Origin: Pelagibius sp. Alg239-R121
GTDB lineage: Bacteria > Pseudomonadota > Alphaproteobacteria > Kiloniellales > Kiloniellaceae
Assembly: GCF_947331435.1 (NCBI RefSeq)
Contig: NZ_CAMZOF010000004.1
Span: 1-64,000, forward strand
Direction of reading: 5' to 3'
Length of the DNA stretch: 64,000 bases
Each line of letters opens with the position of its first letter. The first letter of the stretch is position 1. Positions 51,125-60,071 of the stretch are shown here, one piece after another. The translations under genes and the position numbers were made by a program. The notes beneath the pieces are model-generated. The model did no database searches and had not been told where the DNA came from. It saw only the letters and a list, made by a program, of their open reading frames with translations.

Positions 51125-51901
51125 ATGAACACTGAATTGACGGGGAAACGCGCCGTTGTAACAGCAGGGGCGGGTGGATCCGGCCTCGTGATCGCGCAGG
51201 GCTTGGCGGCCGAGGGTGCTGAAGTCTTTGTTTGTGATGTCGACGAAACTGCGATTGGGAACCTGCCAGAGAGTTTGACGGGTTCCTTCGTTGATGTCTC
51301 CGACCCCGATGCGGTCGACGCGTGGCTGGCGCCGATTGTTGCCGACGGAATCGACATCCTGATCAACAATGCCGGAATTGCCGGACCGACAGCGGCGATT
51401 GAGGATATTACCACCGAAGATTGGCGACGCTGTCTTACGATCGATCTCGACAGCCAGTTTTTCTGCACGCGCGCCGTCGTGCCAGCTATGAAAAAGAACG
51501 GCTCCGGTGCGATCGTCAATATCTCCTCGACGACCGGTTTGATGGGTTTGCCCATGCGTGCCCCTTATGTCGCCGCCAAGTTTGCTATCGTCGGTCTGAC
51601 AAAGACGCTGGCGATGGAGTTGGGCCGGGACAATATCCGGGTCAACGCCATTGCGCCTGGATCGATCACCGGCGACCGCATGGAACGTGTGATTGCGGCG
51701 CATGCTACCGCCGACGGGATTTCCGAAGATCGGGTGCGGGCGATGTACACCCAGGGCGTTTCCTTGGCGAGTTTTGTCGAGCCCGAAGAGATCTCTGACA
51801 TGGTCGTCTATCTCTGTTCTGCGCGGGGCAGGCGGATCACCGGGCAGGTGATTGCCGTCGATGGCGGTACTGAGACGCTCTATCCTCGAGAACTCAGTTA
51901 G
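51125..51901 (+). CDS. Short-chain dehydrogenase/reductase
   Basis: A 258-residue SDR. The nucleotide-binding loop is VVTAGAGGSGLVIAQGLAAEG (T-A-G-A-G-G-S-G, a slight variant of TGxxxGxG), with NNAG next. The catalytic set is NISSTTGLMG (Ser) and APYVAAKFAIVGL (Tyr-x3-Lys), and the end is ITGQVIAVDGGTET. ATG 51125 opens the fold directly and is preferred to an in-frame ATG at 51071. Its 3' end overlaps the convergent TetR gene by eight bases. It stands at the head of a methylated-amine cluster, and could oxidise an alcohol or hydroxy-acid intermediate, though that is inferred only from position. Confidence 0.9.
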   Translation: MNTELTGKRAVVTAGAGGSGLVIAQGLAAEGAEVFVCDVDETAIGNLPESLTGSFVDVSDPDAVDAWLAPIVADGIDILINNAGIAGPTAAIEDITTEDWRRCLTIDLDSQFFCTRAVVPAMKKNGSGAIVNISSTTGLMGLPMRAPYVAAKFAIVGLTKTLAMELGRDNIRVNAIAPGSITGDRMERVIAAHATADGISEDRVRAMYTQGVSLASFVEPEEISDMVVYLCSARGRRITGQVIAVDGGTETLYPRELS

Positions 51902-52544
51902 GCTTTTCAGGTCCGCCGTCTTGCAGATCGAATGCCTGCGGAAAGAGGGCGGCCACGAAACGGAAGACGATTCTCTTTGCCGTGGCGCGGTTGAACTGGT
52001 CGCTGTGCAGGAAGAAGTCGACCCACATACCTTCCAAAAGAGCGATGGTGCCGTGCGTGGCGTCCCGAGCAAGCATCTCAGGGTTCTCCGATTGTGCTGC
52101 GATCTCAAGATATGTCTCAAAGATCAAGTTCCGAAGCGCGTCGTCCCGGGTATCTGAGTAAGCCATAAACGCGTTGTCGGACCGGGCTTCACCGCGAAAG
52201 GCGTACCAGATATTGACTGACTTGCGGGTCAGAATTTCCTCGCTGAGGTCGGCGGTGACGATGGCCTCCAGCTTATCCTGCGGTTTAGGGCCAGCCTGAC
52301 TCAGAAACCCATCCAGCTTGGCGTAATATTGTTCGCTCATGTGGCGGGCAACGCCGACCAGAAGGTCCTCTTTGCTCTGAAAATGCAGATGTACCATGCC
52401 GCGCGAGAGCCCGGCTCGCTCGATAATCCGAGTTACCGAGGTGTTGGCAATGCCGTGATCAGAAATGACATCAGCTGTCGCTTCCACGAGCATCTCCCGA
52501 TGCCGGACCTTCTTGAGTGCTCGCTTTTGCGGTTTGTCTTTCAT
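51894..52544 (-). CDS. TetR-family regulator, BetI-like
   Basis: A 216-residue TetR protein. The helix-turn-helix is MLVEATADVISDHGIANTSV and IERAGLSRGMVHLHFQSKED, closely resembling BetI. The C-terminal part is the usual ligand-binding helix bundle (VNIWYAFRGEARSDNAFMAY). It is divergent from the Pot-type importer and convergent with the SDR. A palindrome between it and the importer (52592-52607) is a likely operator for both. BetI senses choline, so a quaternary amine effector is reasonable but unproved. Confidence 0.92.
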   Translation of the reverse strand: MKDKPQKRALKKVRHREMLVEATADVISDHGIANTSVTRIIERAGLSRGMVHLHFQSKEDLLVGVARHMSEQYYAKLDGFLSQAGPKPQDKLEAIVTADLSEEILTRKSVNIWYAFRGEARSDNAFMAYSDTRDDALRNLIFETYLEIAAQSENPEMLARDATHGTIALLEGMWVDFFLHSDQFNRATAKRIVFRFVAALFPQAFDLQDGGPEKPN

Positions 52545-52591
52545 GGTAACTAGCTATTGACCCATCGCCGGATTCTAGTCTAGATATATTT

Positions 52592-52607
52592 ATGGACGAT
52601 TGTCCAT
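52592..52607. promoter_or_regulatory. TetR operator candidate ATGGAC-N4-GTCCAT
   Basis: A perfect six-base inverted repeat (ATGGAC at 52592-52597, GTCCAT at 52602-52607) around GATT in the AT-rich divergent promoter of the TetR regulator and the importer operon. The half-site form is typical for TetR/BetI proteins. Confidence 0.6.
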
Positions 52608-52673
52608 TTTTGAATTCTGAAGGGCAATTTGAGAGTGTGAGCTAGTCTCAATCTCCGATTGACGCGATCTAAC

Positions 52674-53537
52674 ATGGCGATCTCGCTCAGATCAGACAGC
52701 GCAAAGGGCTATGCGCTCAGTATGCCGGCAGTGGTCTACGTCGGTTTTCTGGTCGCCGTCCCTCTGGCGTTAATGGTCGCGCATAGCTTCTGGACTCAGG
52801 ATTACATCGACATTAACCGTGAGTTGACCCTCGAGAACTACCGGCAAGCCGTGGACGATCCGCTGATCCGTCTTTTGTTGATCCGTTCAGTGGTGATTGC
52901 CGGGCTTGTGACCGGTCTGACGGTTCTGCTGGCTTATCCGATTGCCTACTTCATTGCCTTTAAGACCCAGAAGAAGGCTCTTTGGCTGATCCTGGTGACG
53001 ATCCCGTTTTGGAGCAGTTATTTGCTTCGGGTCTTCGCGTGGAAATTGATTCTCGGTTACAACGGCGTGCTCAACAGCGGACTGCTGACGGTCGGGCTGA
53101 TCGATGAACCTCTGAGTTTCATTCTTTACAATCCCAACGCCGTTGTCCTGACACTTGCCCACGCCTGGGCACCCTTTGCGATCCTGCCGATATATGTCTC
53201 GCTCCAGAAAATCGACCCCAGCCTGCTGGAGGCGGCGACAGATCTGGGAAATACGGCGATCGAACGGTTTTTACGGGTGACGCTGCCGCTCTCCATTCCA
53301 GGGGTTATTGCCGCCAGCCTGATTATCTTTATCCCCACTGTCGGTGACTATGTAACGCCGGCACTTGTGGGCGGGGCCGACGGAAAGATGATCGCCAATT
53401 TGATCCAGGTCCAGTTCGGTGCGGCCAACGACTGGCCCATGGGGGCGACTCTCTCGATAATGGCAATTCTGGTCGTGGCTTTCGTGGCCGCCGTCTTTGT
53501 CATTTCACTGCGCTCGGCCGGGCGGCGGATCCGATGA
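52674..53537 (+). CDS. ABC permease, PotB-like
   Basis: A 287-residue permease. It opens with MAISLRSDSAKGYALSMPAV, and six helices follow. The EAA loop is LEAATDLGNTAIERFLRVTL, then LSIPGVIAASLIIFIPTVG. ATG 52674 is chosen over a TTG at 52659. It is the first gene of the rightward operon and overlaps the second permease by four bases. Membership in the spermidine/putrescine-type importers is clear; the cargo may be a polyamine or a betaine. Confidence 0.9.
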   Translation: MAISLRSDSAKGYALSMPAVVYVGFLVAVPLALMVAHSFWTQDYIDINRELTLENYRQAVDDPLIRLLLIRSVVIAGLVTGLTVLLAYPIAYFIAFKTQKKALWLILVTIPFWSSYLLRVFAWKLILGYNGVLNSGLLTVGLIDEPLSFILYNPNAVVLTLAHAWAPFAILPIYVSLQKIDPSLLEAATDLGNTAIERFLRVTLPLSIPGVIAASLIIFIPTVGDYVTPALVGGADGKMIANLIQVQFGAANDWPMGATLSIMAILVVAFVAAVFVISLRSAGRRIR

Positions 53538-54337
53538 CGAGGCTTCAGCATCTCCGGCCGGGCTTGGGCAGCTATGCGGCGGCCTACTTGGCATTTCTCT
53601 ATTTGCCGGTGCTGTTCCTTCCGGTGTTTTCCTTTAACGCGGGAACCATTGTGGCCTTTCCGCTGACCGGGTTTACCTTTCAATGGTACGAGAAGCTGGC
53701 GGAAGCCGATGCTCTGCTGGGCGCTTTGGGCAACAGCCTGATCGTAGGCTTGGCAACAGCGGTAATCAGCACTGCTATCGGTTTGTTCGCCGCCCGCGCG
53801 TTTGCCCGGCACAGCTTTTTCGGTCGTGGACCTGCCGAGGGTCTGGTGATGTTGCCGTTGGTCATACCGGGCATCATCGTTGCCTCGTCCATGTTAGTGC
53901 TGTTCATCAATATGGGACTCCAACCTTCTCTTTTGACCATCATTGCCGGACACGTCTTTCTCGCCTTGCCGTTCGCCGTGTCGATCTTGAAATCTTCCTT
54001 TGATCAGTTCGACGGGTCGCTGGAAGAGGCAGCCTATGATCTTGGCGAGACGGTCGTGGGAACCTTCAGACGCGTGACGTTGCCGGTGGTTGCTCCAGGC
54101 ATAGTTTCGAGTTTTCTGGTGACCTTTACGGTGTCCTTTGACGAATTTGTGCTGGCGTTCTTTCTGGCCGGAAACGAGCCGACTTTGCCGGTCTACATCT
54201 GGAGCCAGATACGCTTTCCGGCCAAGCTGCCCAATACTCTGGCCCTGGGCACGCTGCTGATCCTGGGCTCCATCCTTCTTCTGCTCGCCGCGGAGTATTT
54301 CCGCCGCAGGGCCGAACGCTCGTCCGCTTCACGCTAA
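53534..54337 (+). CDS. ABC permease, PotC-like
   Basis: A 267-residue permease of the PotC type. The first helix is YAAAYLAFLYLPVLFLPVFS, and the EAA loop is LEEAAYDLGETVVGTFRRVTL. It overlaps the PotB-like gene by four bases (ATGA), and its stop is 12 bases from the ATPase. It forms a heterodimer with the PotB-like protein. Confidence 0.92.
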   Translation: MTRLQHLRPGLGSYAAAYLAFLYLPVLFLPVFSFNAGTIVAFPLTGFTFQWYEKLAEADALLGALGNSLIVGLATAVISTAIGLFAARAFARHSFFGRGPAEGLVMLPLVIPGIIVASSMLVLFINMGLQPSLLTIIAGHVFLALPFAVSILKSSFDQFDGSLEEAAYDLGETVVGTFRRVTLPVVAPGIVSSFLVTFTVSFDEFVLAFFLAGNEPTLPVYIWSQIRFPAKLPNTLALGTLLILGSILLLLAAEYFRRRAERSSASR

Positions 54338-54349
54338 AGGTTTCGACTC

Positions 54350-55471
54350 ATGGAAAGTGATGCACCTATCGTCGTTGTGAAGGACATCGAAAAACGCTTC
54401 GGCAATTACGTCGCCGTGAGTGATTTTAATCTCGACCTTAAGCAACGAGAGTTCTTTTCGCTGCTCGGCCCTTCGGGCTGCGGCAAGACCACGGCGCTAC
54501 GTATGATCGCCGGCTTTCAACAACCCAGCAAAGGCGAGATTTTTATCGACGGCGCGCCTATGCGCGACGTGCCGGCCAATCTGCGGCCCACCAACATGGT
54601 GTTTCAGAGTTACGCGATCTTTCCCCATTTGAACGTCGCCGACAATGTGGGTTTCGGGCTTCGCAAGAAAGGTCTGAGCCGGCAGGAGATCGATCAGCAG
54701 GTCAGAGAGGCGCTCGAGATGGTCGAGCTGCCCAACTTGGGTACGCGTAAGGCCGACGAACTTTCCGGCGGGCAGCGTCAACGGGTGGCCCTGGCACGTG
54801 CTTTGGTGATGCGGCCAAAGGTACTGCTGCTGGACGAGCCCCTTTCCGCACTCGATAAGAAACTGCGGGAAACCATGCAGTTAGAGTTGCGCCGATTGCA
54901 GCAGTCGGTTGGTATTACCTTCGTGATGGTCACTCATGACCAGTACGAAGCGATGACTATGTCAGACCGTATCGGGGTCATGTTCCAGGGCAAGCTGGCA
55001 CAGGTCGATACTCCGAAACGGCTGTACAGCGCGCCCCTGAACCGCGAAGTGGCCTCGTTCGTCGGCAGCATGAATTTTCTGAAAACCTCCCTGCGTGCGG
55101 AAGCGGCCGATGTGTTGCGAGTCGAGGCCGATGGGGTTGGCCCTATGGCCGTCAAACGTAACCCCTACGGCATCGAATCGGGTCACGAGCCGCTAGTGGG
55201 TATCCGGCCTGAACAGCTGGAGATCGGAACAGCGCAACCCTCGGGCTACGACGTTGCGGTAAAGGGTAAAGTTACGAACGTCGCCTTCTACGGCGAGAGC
55301 ATCCATTACTACGTTGGCATCGACGGTCAGGACGAGCCGTGCGCTGTCGCAGTCACCAACTACTTCCATACGGTGGACCATCAAGTAGGGGATGACGTTT
55401 GGATTGGATTCCAAAATTCGTCCGTCATCGATCTCGGAAAATACCAAGAAACAGGAAGCCCGGGATTCTAG
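54350..55471 (+). CDS. ABC ATPase, PotA-like
   Basis: A 373-residue ATPase. Walker A is GPSGCGKTT, the signature LSGGQRQR, Walker B LLLDEPLSALD and the switch His is in MVTHDQYEAM. A C-terminal TOBE domain follows (GIRPEQLEIGTAQPSGYDVA). It drives the two permeases upstream. The order permease, permease, ATPase, binding protein is that of polyamine-type importers. Confidence 0.93.
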   Translation: MESDAPIVVVKDIEKRFGNYVAVSDFNLDLKQREFFSLLGPSGCGKTTALRMIAGFQQPSKGEIFIDGAPMRDVPANLRPTNMVFQSYAIFPHLNVADNVGFGLRKKGLSRQEIDQQVREALEMVELPNLGTRKADELSGGQRQRVALARALVMRPKVLLLDEPLSALDKKLRETMQLELRRLQQSVGITFVMVTHDQYEAMTMSDRIGVMFQGKLAQVDTPKRLYSAPLNREVASFVGSMNFLKTSLRAEAADVLRVEADGVGPMAVKRNPYGIESGHEPLVGIRPEQLEIGTAQPSGYDVAVKGKVTNVAFYGESIHYYVGIDGQDEPCAVAVTNYFHTVDHQVGDDVWIGFQNSSVIDLGKYQETGSPGF

Positions 55472-55503
55472 GGAGACTAAAAATGAGCTTAAGGAGAAGA
55501 ACA

Positions 55504-56583
55504 ATGAAGGCGACCGAGAAGCCTCTCTTGTCCAGGTCGATAATTGCCGGCGTTGCCGTTGCAGGAGCGATCTGGTCGGGCGAAGTAAAGGCAGAAGGAT
55601 CAGATCTGCGCGTGTTCGATTGGTCCGGCTATGAAGACAGCGGTTTTTTTCAACCCTATATGGATAAGCATGGCAGCGCGCCGTCCTATGCCTTTTTCGG
55701 CAGCGAGGAGGAAGCCTATACCAAGCTGCGATCCGGTTTCAGTTCGGACCTTGCGCATCCCTGCATCGGCGTGACGCGAAAATGGGCTGACGCTGGGTTG
55801 ATCAAACCGCTCGACACAACGAAGATCAAGAATTGGGATCAGCTCCTGCCGACGATAAAAACCGTCTCCGGTGTCGCCTTTGACGGCAAGACCTGGATGA
55901 TGCCTTTTGATTGGGGCAATTCGGGGCTGATCTACCGCACGGACAAGGTCGACGCAGAAAAGATTTCACTTGATCTGGTCACCGGGCCGGAGTTCGAAGG
56001 CAAAGTGGCCATCCCCGACATTGTGACCAGTGCCTACGCCATGGCGTCTCTCGCCATTGGCCTGCGCGACTGGACTAATATGACTGATGCGCAGTTCAAG
56101 GAAGCCTCAGCTTATCTTAGGAAGCTACACAAAAATGTCCGCTTTTACTGGTCCGATCCGGGGCAACTCGACCAGGCACTTGCCAGCGGCGAAATTGTCG
56201 CTGGTTGGGGGTGGAACCAGACGGAACTGAACCTGCTTGCCAACAAGACACCGGCCACCATGATGAAGGACGTCGACAAGGGTGTTGCCACCTGGGTCTG
56301 CGGCTATGTGCACCTGGCGAATGGGACCATGTCGGATGAACAGGTCTACGACATGCTGAATGCTTTAAGCGATGTGAATTCCGGCAAATACATCATCGAA
56401 GCCTGGGGCTACGCGCACGCCAACGCGGACGCCTATGGCAAGGTCGATCCTGCGTTGGTCAAGAGCTACGGTTTCGACAATGCCGAGGTGTTCCTGAAGG
56501 AAAGCCTGCTGACCTCCGCACTCGATCCAAAGACCGAAGCGAAAATGACGAAGGAATTCGAGCGTATAAAAGCGGGGTTCTGA
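55504..56583 (+). CDS. ABC substrate-binding protein, PotD-like
   Basis: A 359-residue exported binding protein. The signal peptide (RSIIAGVAVAGAIWSGEVKA) is followed by the family opening SDLRVFDWSGYEDSGFFQPY. Later PotD-like stretches are SSDLAHPCIGVTRKWADAGL and WMMPFDWGNSGLIYRTDKVD. ATG 55504 has AAGGAG seven bases upstream; an in-frame ATG at 55483 (GGGAG upstream) is possible. It is the last gene of the importer and 91 bases before the flavoprotein. The ligand is a cationic amine by family, and the downstream enzymes suggest a methylated one. Confidence 0.9.
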   Translation: MKATEKPLLSRSIIAGVAVAGAIWSGEVKAEGSDLRVFDWSGYEDSGFFQPYMDKHGSAPSYAFFGSEEEAYTKLRSGFSSDLAHPCIGVTRKWADAGLIKPLDTTKIKNWDQLLPTIKTVSGVAFDGKTWMMPFDWGNSGLIYRTDKVDAEKISLDLVTGPEFEGKVAIPDIVTSAYAMASLAIGLRDWTNMTDAQFKEASAYLRKLHKNVRFYWSDPGQLDQALASGEIVAGWGWNQTELNLLANKTPATMMKDVDKGVATWVCGYVHLANGTMSDEQVYDMLNALSDVNSGKYIIEAWGYAHANADAYGKVDPALVKSYGFDNAEVFLKESLLTSALDPKTEAKMTKEFERIKAGF

Positions 56584-56674
56584 TGCGCAACCGGGACCAG
56601 GTCAGAGCTTATCTGTAAAGTGCGGCCTGGTCTCACCGACTCTCTTAAAGACAAGCGCATGCTGGTAGACGGGA

Positions 56675-58759
56675 ATGCTGAAAAAAACCGGTTATGACAT
56701 TCTGTTCGAACCCTTGGCTATCGGTCCGGTGACGGCGAAGAACAGGTTTTACCAAGTGCCGCACTGTTGCGGCATGGGGCATTTGCGCCCCCGGGCACAC
56801 GCTGCCATGCGGGCCACGAAAGCCGAGGGAGGCTGGGCTGTCGTCAGCACGGAAGAGGCCGAGATCCACCCGAGCTCGGACCTTTCACCCTACGCGGAAC
56901 AGCGTATCTGGGATGAAAGAGATGTCCCGGCGCTGCGGTTGATGACAGATGCGGTGCACAAGCACGGCGCGCTGGCGGCGATCGAATTGGTCCACAACGG
57001 GCATCACGCGCCGAACCTCTATTCCCGCGCGCCTGCGCTCGCACCCTCGGACACTTCGCTGGAGCTCGTCTATCCCAAGCAGGCGCGCGCCATGAGCAAG
57101 ACCGATATTCGCGAGTTCCGGCGCTGGCATCGCCTGGCTGCCCGCCGGGCAAAGCAAGCGGGCTTCGACATCGTTTATGTCTATGCCGGTCACTCCATGA
57201 CCCTGACACAGCATTTTCTTTTGCCGGAGTTCAACACCAGAAGTGACGAATATGGGGGAAGCCTGGAAAACAGAGCGCGACTGATTCGCGAGCTTCTGGA
57301 GGAAACCAAGGAGGAGATCGGTGATACTTGCGCCGTTGCCTTAAGATTTGCGGTTGACGAGCTGAAGGGCGCTGACGGCATGCAGGCGGCCGAGGAGGGG
57401 CGGGCAGTTGTCGAGCTTTTGGCGGAACTGCCGGACCTCTGGGACGTCAACGTTTCCGATTGGGCGAATGATTCGCAAACCACCCGCTTTGCCTTGGAGG
57501 ACGGCTATCAGATCCCCTACATAGACTTCGTTAAGCAGGTGACCAGTAAACCCGTGGTCGCGGTGAGCCGCTTGAGCTCTCCCGACATGATGGCCTCTCT
57601 CATCAAGCGAAAGGTCGTGGATTTTATCGGCGCGGCACGCCCGTCCATTGCCGATCCCTTCCTGCCGTCCAAAATCGAATCGAACCGGACCGATGAAATC
57701 CGCGAATGCATCGGCTGTAATATTTGCGTCTCCTCCGATACGCTCGGTGTTCCCATCCGCTGTACACAGAATCCGACCATGGGCGATGAATGGCGCCGTG
57801 GCTGGCATCCGGAACGGATCGAACCGAAAGTGTCGGAGGCTGCCGCACTAGTGGTCGGAGGTGGTCCGTCGGGACTTGAATGTGCCCTGCAACTGGCCCG
57901 CCGCGGATATCAGGTCACACTGGCCGAAGCCTCCGACCGTCTTGGCGGCCGCGTCGCCGAGGAGGCAAGCCTGAAAGGTCTTTCGGCCTGGCTGCGCGTG
58001 CGGGACAACCGGCTGTACGAGCTGCAGCAGAAAGCCAACGTGGATATCTTCACCGGCAGCGAATTGTCGGCTGCGCACATTCGCGAACTGGAAATCGAGA
58101 ATGTCTTCCTGGCTACGGGTGCCCGCTGGCGCGTCGACGGCGTCGGGCGCAGCAGCCGAAAGGCGATTGCCGGTCTAGGCTCGATGCAGGTTTTTACCCC
58201 TCATGATATTATGACAGGCGCAGCGCTGCCAGAAGGTCCGTTGGTCGTTTACGACGACGATCAGTGCTATCTGGGCGGCGTCGTCGCGGACCACCTGAGC
58301 GCGGCCGGATATGACACCTCCATCGTCACACCCGCCGCTGTGGTCTCGCCCTGGACCAGCTATACCCTGGAACAGGAACGGGTTCAGCGAACCCTGTTGC
58401 AACAGGGGGTGAAAATCCATGCAAATCGAACCTTATCTCACGCGCGGGAAAACTCCATCGAAGCCAACTGCGTCTTCACGGGTGAAGCTATTGAACTTCC
58501 TTGTGCGGGTCTCATTCTGGTCACAGAGCGCCTACCTCAAATGAAGCTTTACCGGCACCTGATGAAACTCCAAGAATCGGGCGATCTTGGCGGCATGCCG
58601 CTCAGGCTTGAAGTCATCGGTGACGCGCTGGCACCTGGATTGATTGCCGATGCCGTTTACTCCGGCCATCTTGCTGCGCGGAGTTTCGAAGCTGACCCGG
58701 ATAAAGTCGACTCTGCCCTCTATCGGCGGGAAATGCCGTCGCTGTCTGATCAAAGGTGA
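56675..58759 (+). CDS. Trimethylamine-dehydrogenase-like flavoprotein (OYE + FAD/NAD domains)
   Basis: A 694-residue flavoprotein of the Old Yellow Enzyme/trimethylamine-dehydrogenase family. The N-terminal barrel binds FMN (YGGSLENRARLIRELLEE and VEFIGAARP-like region VDFIGAARPSIADPF). The 4Fe-4S ligands are C345-x2-C348-x2-C351 then C363 after 11 residues. The C-terminal half has a dinucleotide fold (VVGGGPSGLECALQLARRG). Relatives oxidatively demethylate trimethylamine, dimethylglycine or stachydrine, or reduce dienoyl-CoA. Its stop overlaps the Rieske gene's upstream GTG. The gene lies between an amine importer and a Rieske oxygenase, so N-demethylation is the favoured role. Confidence 0.88.
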   Translation: MLKKTGYDILFEPLAIGPVTAKNRFYQVPHCCGMGHLRPRAHAAMRATKAEGGWAVVSTEEAEIHPSSDLSPYAEQRIWDERDVPALRLMTDAVHKHGALAAIELVHNGHHAPNLYSRAPALAPSDTSLELVYPKQARAMSKTDIREFRRWHRLAARRAKQAGFDIVYVYAGHSMTLTQHFLLPEFNTRSDEYGGSLENRARLIRELLEETKEEIGDTCAVALRFAVDELKGADGMQAAEEGRAVVELLAELPDLWDVNVSDWANDSQTTRFALEDGYQIPYIDFVKQVTSKPVVAVSRLSSPDMMASLIKRKVVDFIGAARPSIADPFLPSKIESNRTDEIRECIGCNICVSSDTLGVPIRCTQNPTMGDEWRRGWHPERIEPKVSEAAALVVGGGPSGLECALQLARRGYQVTLAEASDRLGGRVAEEASLKGLSAWLRVRDNRLYELQQKANVDIFTGSELSAAHIRELEIENVFLATGARWRVDGVGRSSRKAIAGLGSMQVFTPHDIMTGAALPEGPLVVYDDDQCYLGGVVADHLSAAGYDTSIVTPAAVVSPWTSYTLEQERVQRTLLQQGVKIHANRTLSHARENSIEANCVFTGEAIELPCAGLILVTERLPQMKLYRHLMKLQESGDLGGMPLRLEVIGDALAPGLIADAVYSGHLAARSFEADPDKVDSALYRREMPSLSDQR

Positions 58760-58764
58760 AGACC

Positions 58765-59988
58765 ATGTGCGGAATGGAATCCCGTCAGGGAATGGATGAG
58801 CAATCGATTGAGGTCTGCGTCGGCAGGTTTCAGACAGGTCAGTCGCTCGAACGGCAGTTCTATACCTCCGAGCAGATTTATCAGCAGGAGCTCGAGAAGA
58901 TTTGGGGCGGAAGCTGGATTTGGGCTGGGCACATCAGCCAGTTGGCAAACAAGGGTGATTATTTTCTCTTCGAGGTCGGATCGGAATCCGTCATTGTTGT
59001 ACGTGATGGGACTGGGGCCATCTGCGCACACCTAAACGTCTGTCGGCACCGTGGTTCAAGGATCTGTTTGGAGCCTTGTGGAAATCTGCGGGCATTCTCC
59101 TGTCCCTATCACGCCTGGACCTACAGCCTGAACGGCGACCTGCGCAGCCGGCGGATGATGCCCGATGGCTTCGATCGCGCAGACCATGGATTGTTGCCGG
59201 TCAAGGTGATCGATTTTCAGGGTCTGATCTTCATTTGTCTGTCCGAAACTCCACCGCCAATCGAACCTGCGCTCGAACGCCTGGCGCCGATGACCGCCCC
59301 TTTCCAGTTCGAAAACCTGAAGATCGCCCACCACGCCTCCTATCCGGTTCCCGCTAACTGGAAGCTGGCGCTGGAGAATTATCTCGAGTGCTACCACTGT
59401 GCGCCGGCACACAAGGAGTATTCCAAATCACATAGCCTAAAGGACCCGGCCGCCATGACGCCGGAATTGATCGAAGCGATGCAGGCACGGTCTGTTAACG
59501 TGGGCTTGCCCACCGGAGAACTCAACGAAACCGGTGAGGATGCACGTGCGCCGGGTGCCGATGTTTATTACCGCCGCTACCCGCTTTTCCCCGGCTATGT
59601 GACCGGCAGTCGGAACGGTGAGGGACTTGCCCCTCTGCTGGGCAACCTGACCGATTACGACGGTGGTGCCACGGATATTCAGATCGGTCCGCTCAACAAT
59701 TTTCTCGTCTATTCGGACTATCTGGTGGGCTATCGTTTCGTGCCGACCAGCCTCCAAACCACGGACATACAGACTGTCTGGCTGGTTCGATCCGATGCCG
59801 AGGAGGGAAGGGATTACGATCTAGAGCATCTGACTTGGCTCTGGCACGTGACCACCTTGGATGACGAACGGATTATCCGGCATAACCAAGAAGGTGTAAA
59901 TTCCCTCTACTATCGCCCAGGCCCACTGTCTTCTATGGAGTGGGGGATCGTTGATTTCCACCATAACTATTTGAAGATGCTTGTTTAA
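58765..59988 (+). CDS. GbcA-like Rieske oxygenase, alpha subunit
   Basis: A 407-residue Rieske non-haem iron oxygenase. The cluster ligands are C93-x-H95 (NVCRHRG) and C113-x2-H116 (SCPYHAW). The iron site is ENYLECYHCAPAHKEY with H-x4-H. The sequence is close in layout to GbcA (glycine betaine demethylase) and stachydrine/carnitine monooxygenases. ATG 58765 has AAAGGTGAAG upstream; a GTG at 58756 overlaps the preceding stop. The reductase that must donate electrons (GbcB-like) is not next door. It would produce formaldehyde and a dealkylated amine for the flavoprotein upstream. Confidence 0.88.
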   Translation: MCGMESRQGMDEQSIEVCVGRFQTGQSLERQFYTSEQIYQQELEKIWGGSWIWAGHISQLANKGDYFLFEVGSESVIVVRDGTGAICAHLNVCRHRGSRICLEPCGNLRAFSCPYHAWTYSLNGDLRSRRMMPDGFDRADHGLLPVKVIDFQGLIFICLSETPPPIEPALERLAPMTAPFQFENLKIAHHASYPVPANWKLALENYLECYHCAPAHKEYSKSHSLKDPAAMTPELIEAMQARSVNVGLPTGELNETGEDARAPGADVYYRRYPLFPGYVTGSRNGEGLAPLLGNLTDYDGGATDIQIGPLNNFLVYSDYLVGYRFVPTSLQTTDIQTVWLVRSDAEEGRDYDLEHLTWLWHVTTLDDERIIRHNQEGVNSLYYRPGPLSSMEWGIVDFHHNYLKMLV

Positions 59989-60009
59989 AACGACATTCAC
60001 TCAGATCGA

Positions 60010-60044
60010 AAGGAGCATTCGCCGTGGCTAGGCAAATGCTCCTT
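60010..60044. terminator. Inverted repeat between convergent genes
   Basis: AAGGAGCATT (60010-60019) and AATGCTCCTT (60035-60044) form a perfect ten-base inverted repeat with a 15-base loop between the Rieske gene and the leftward cupin gene. There is no T-run, so termination is plausible but unproved. Confidence 0.45.
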
Positions 60045-60071
60045 CCCGCAAACCACGATCGGGATTCTAGC

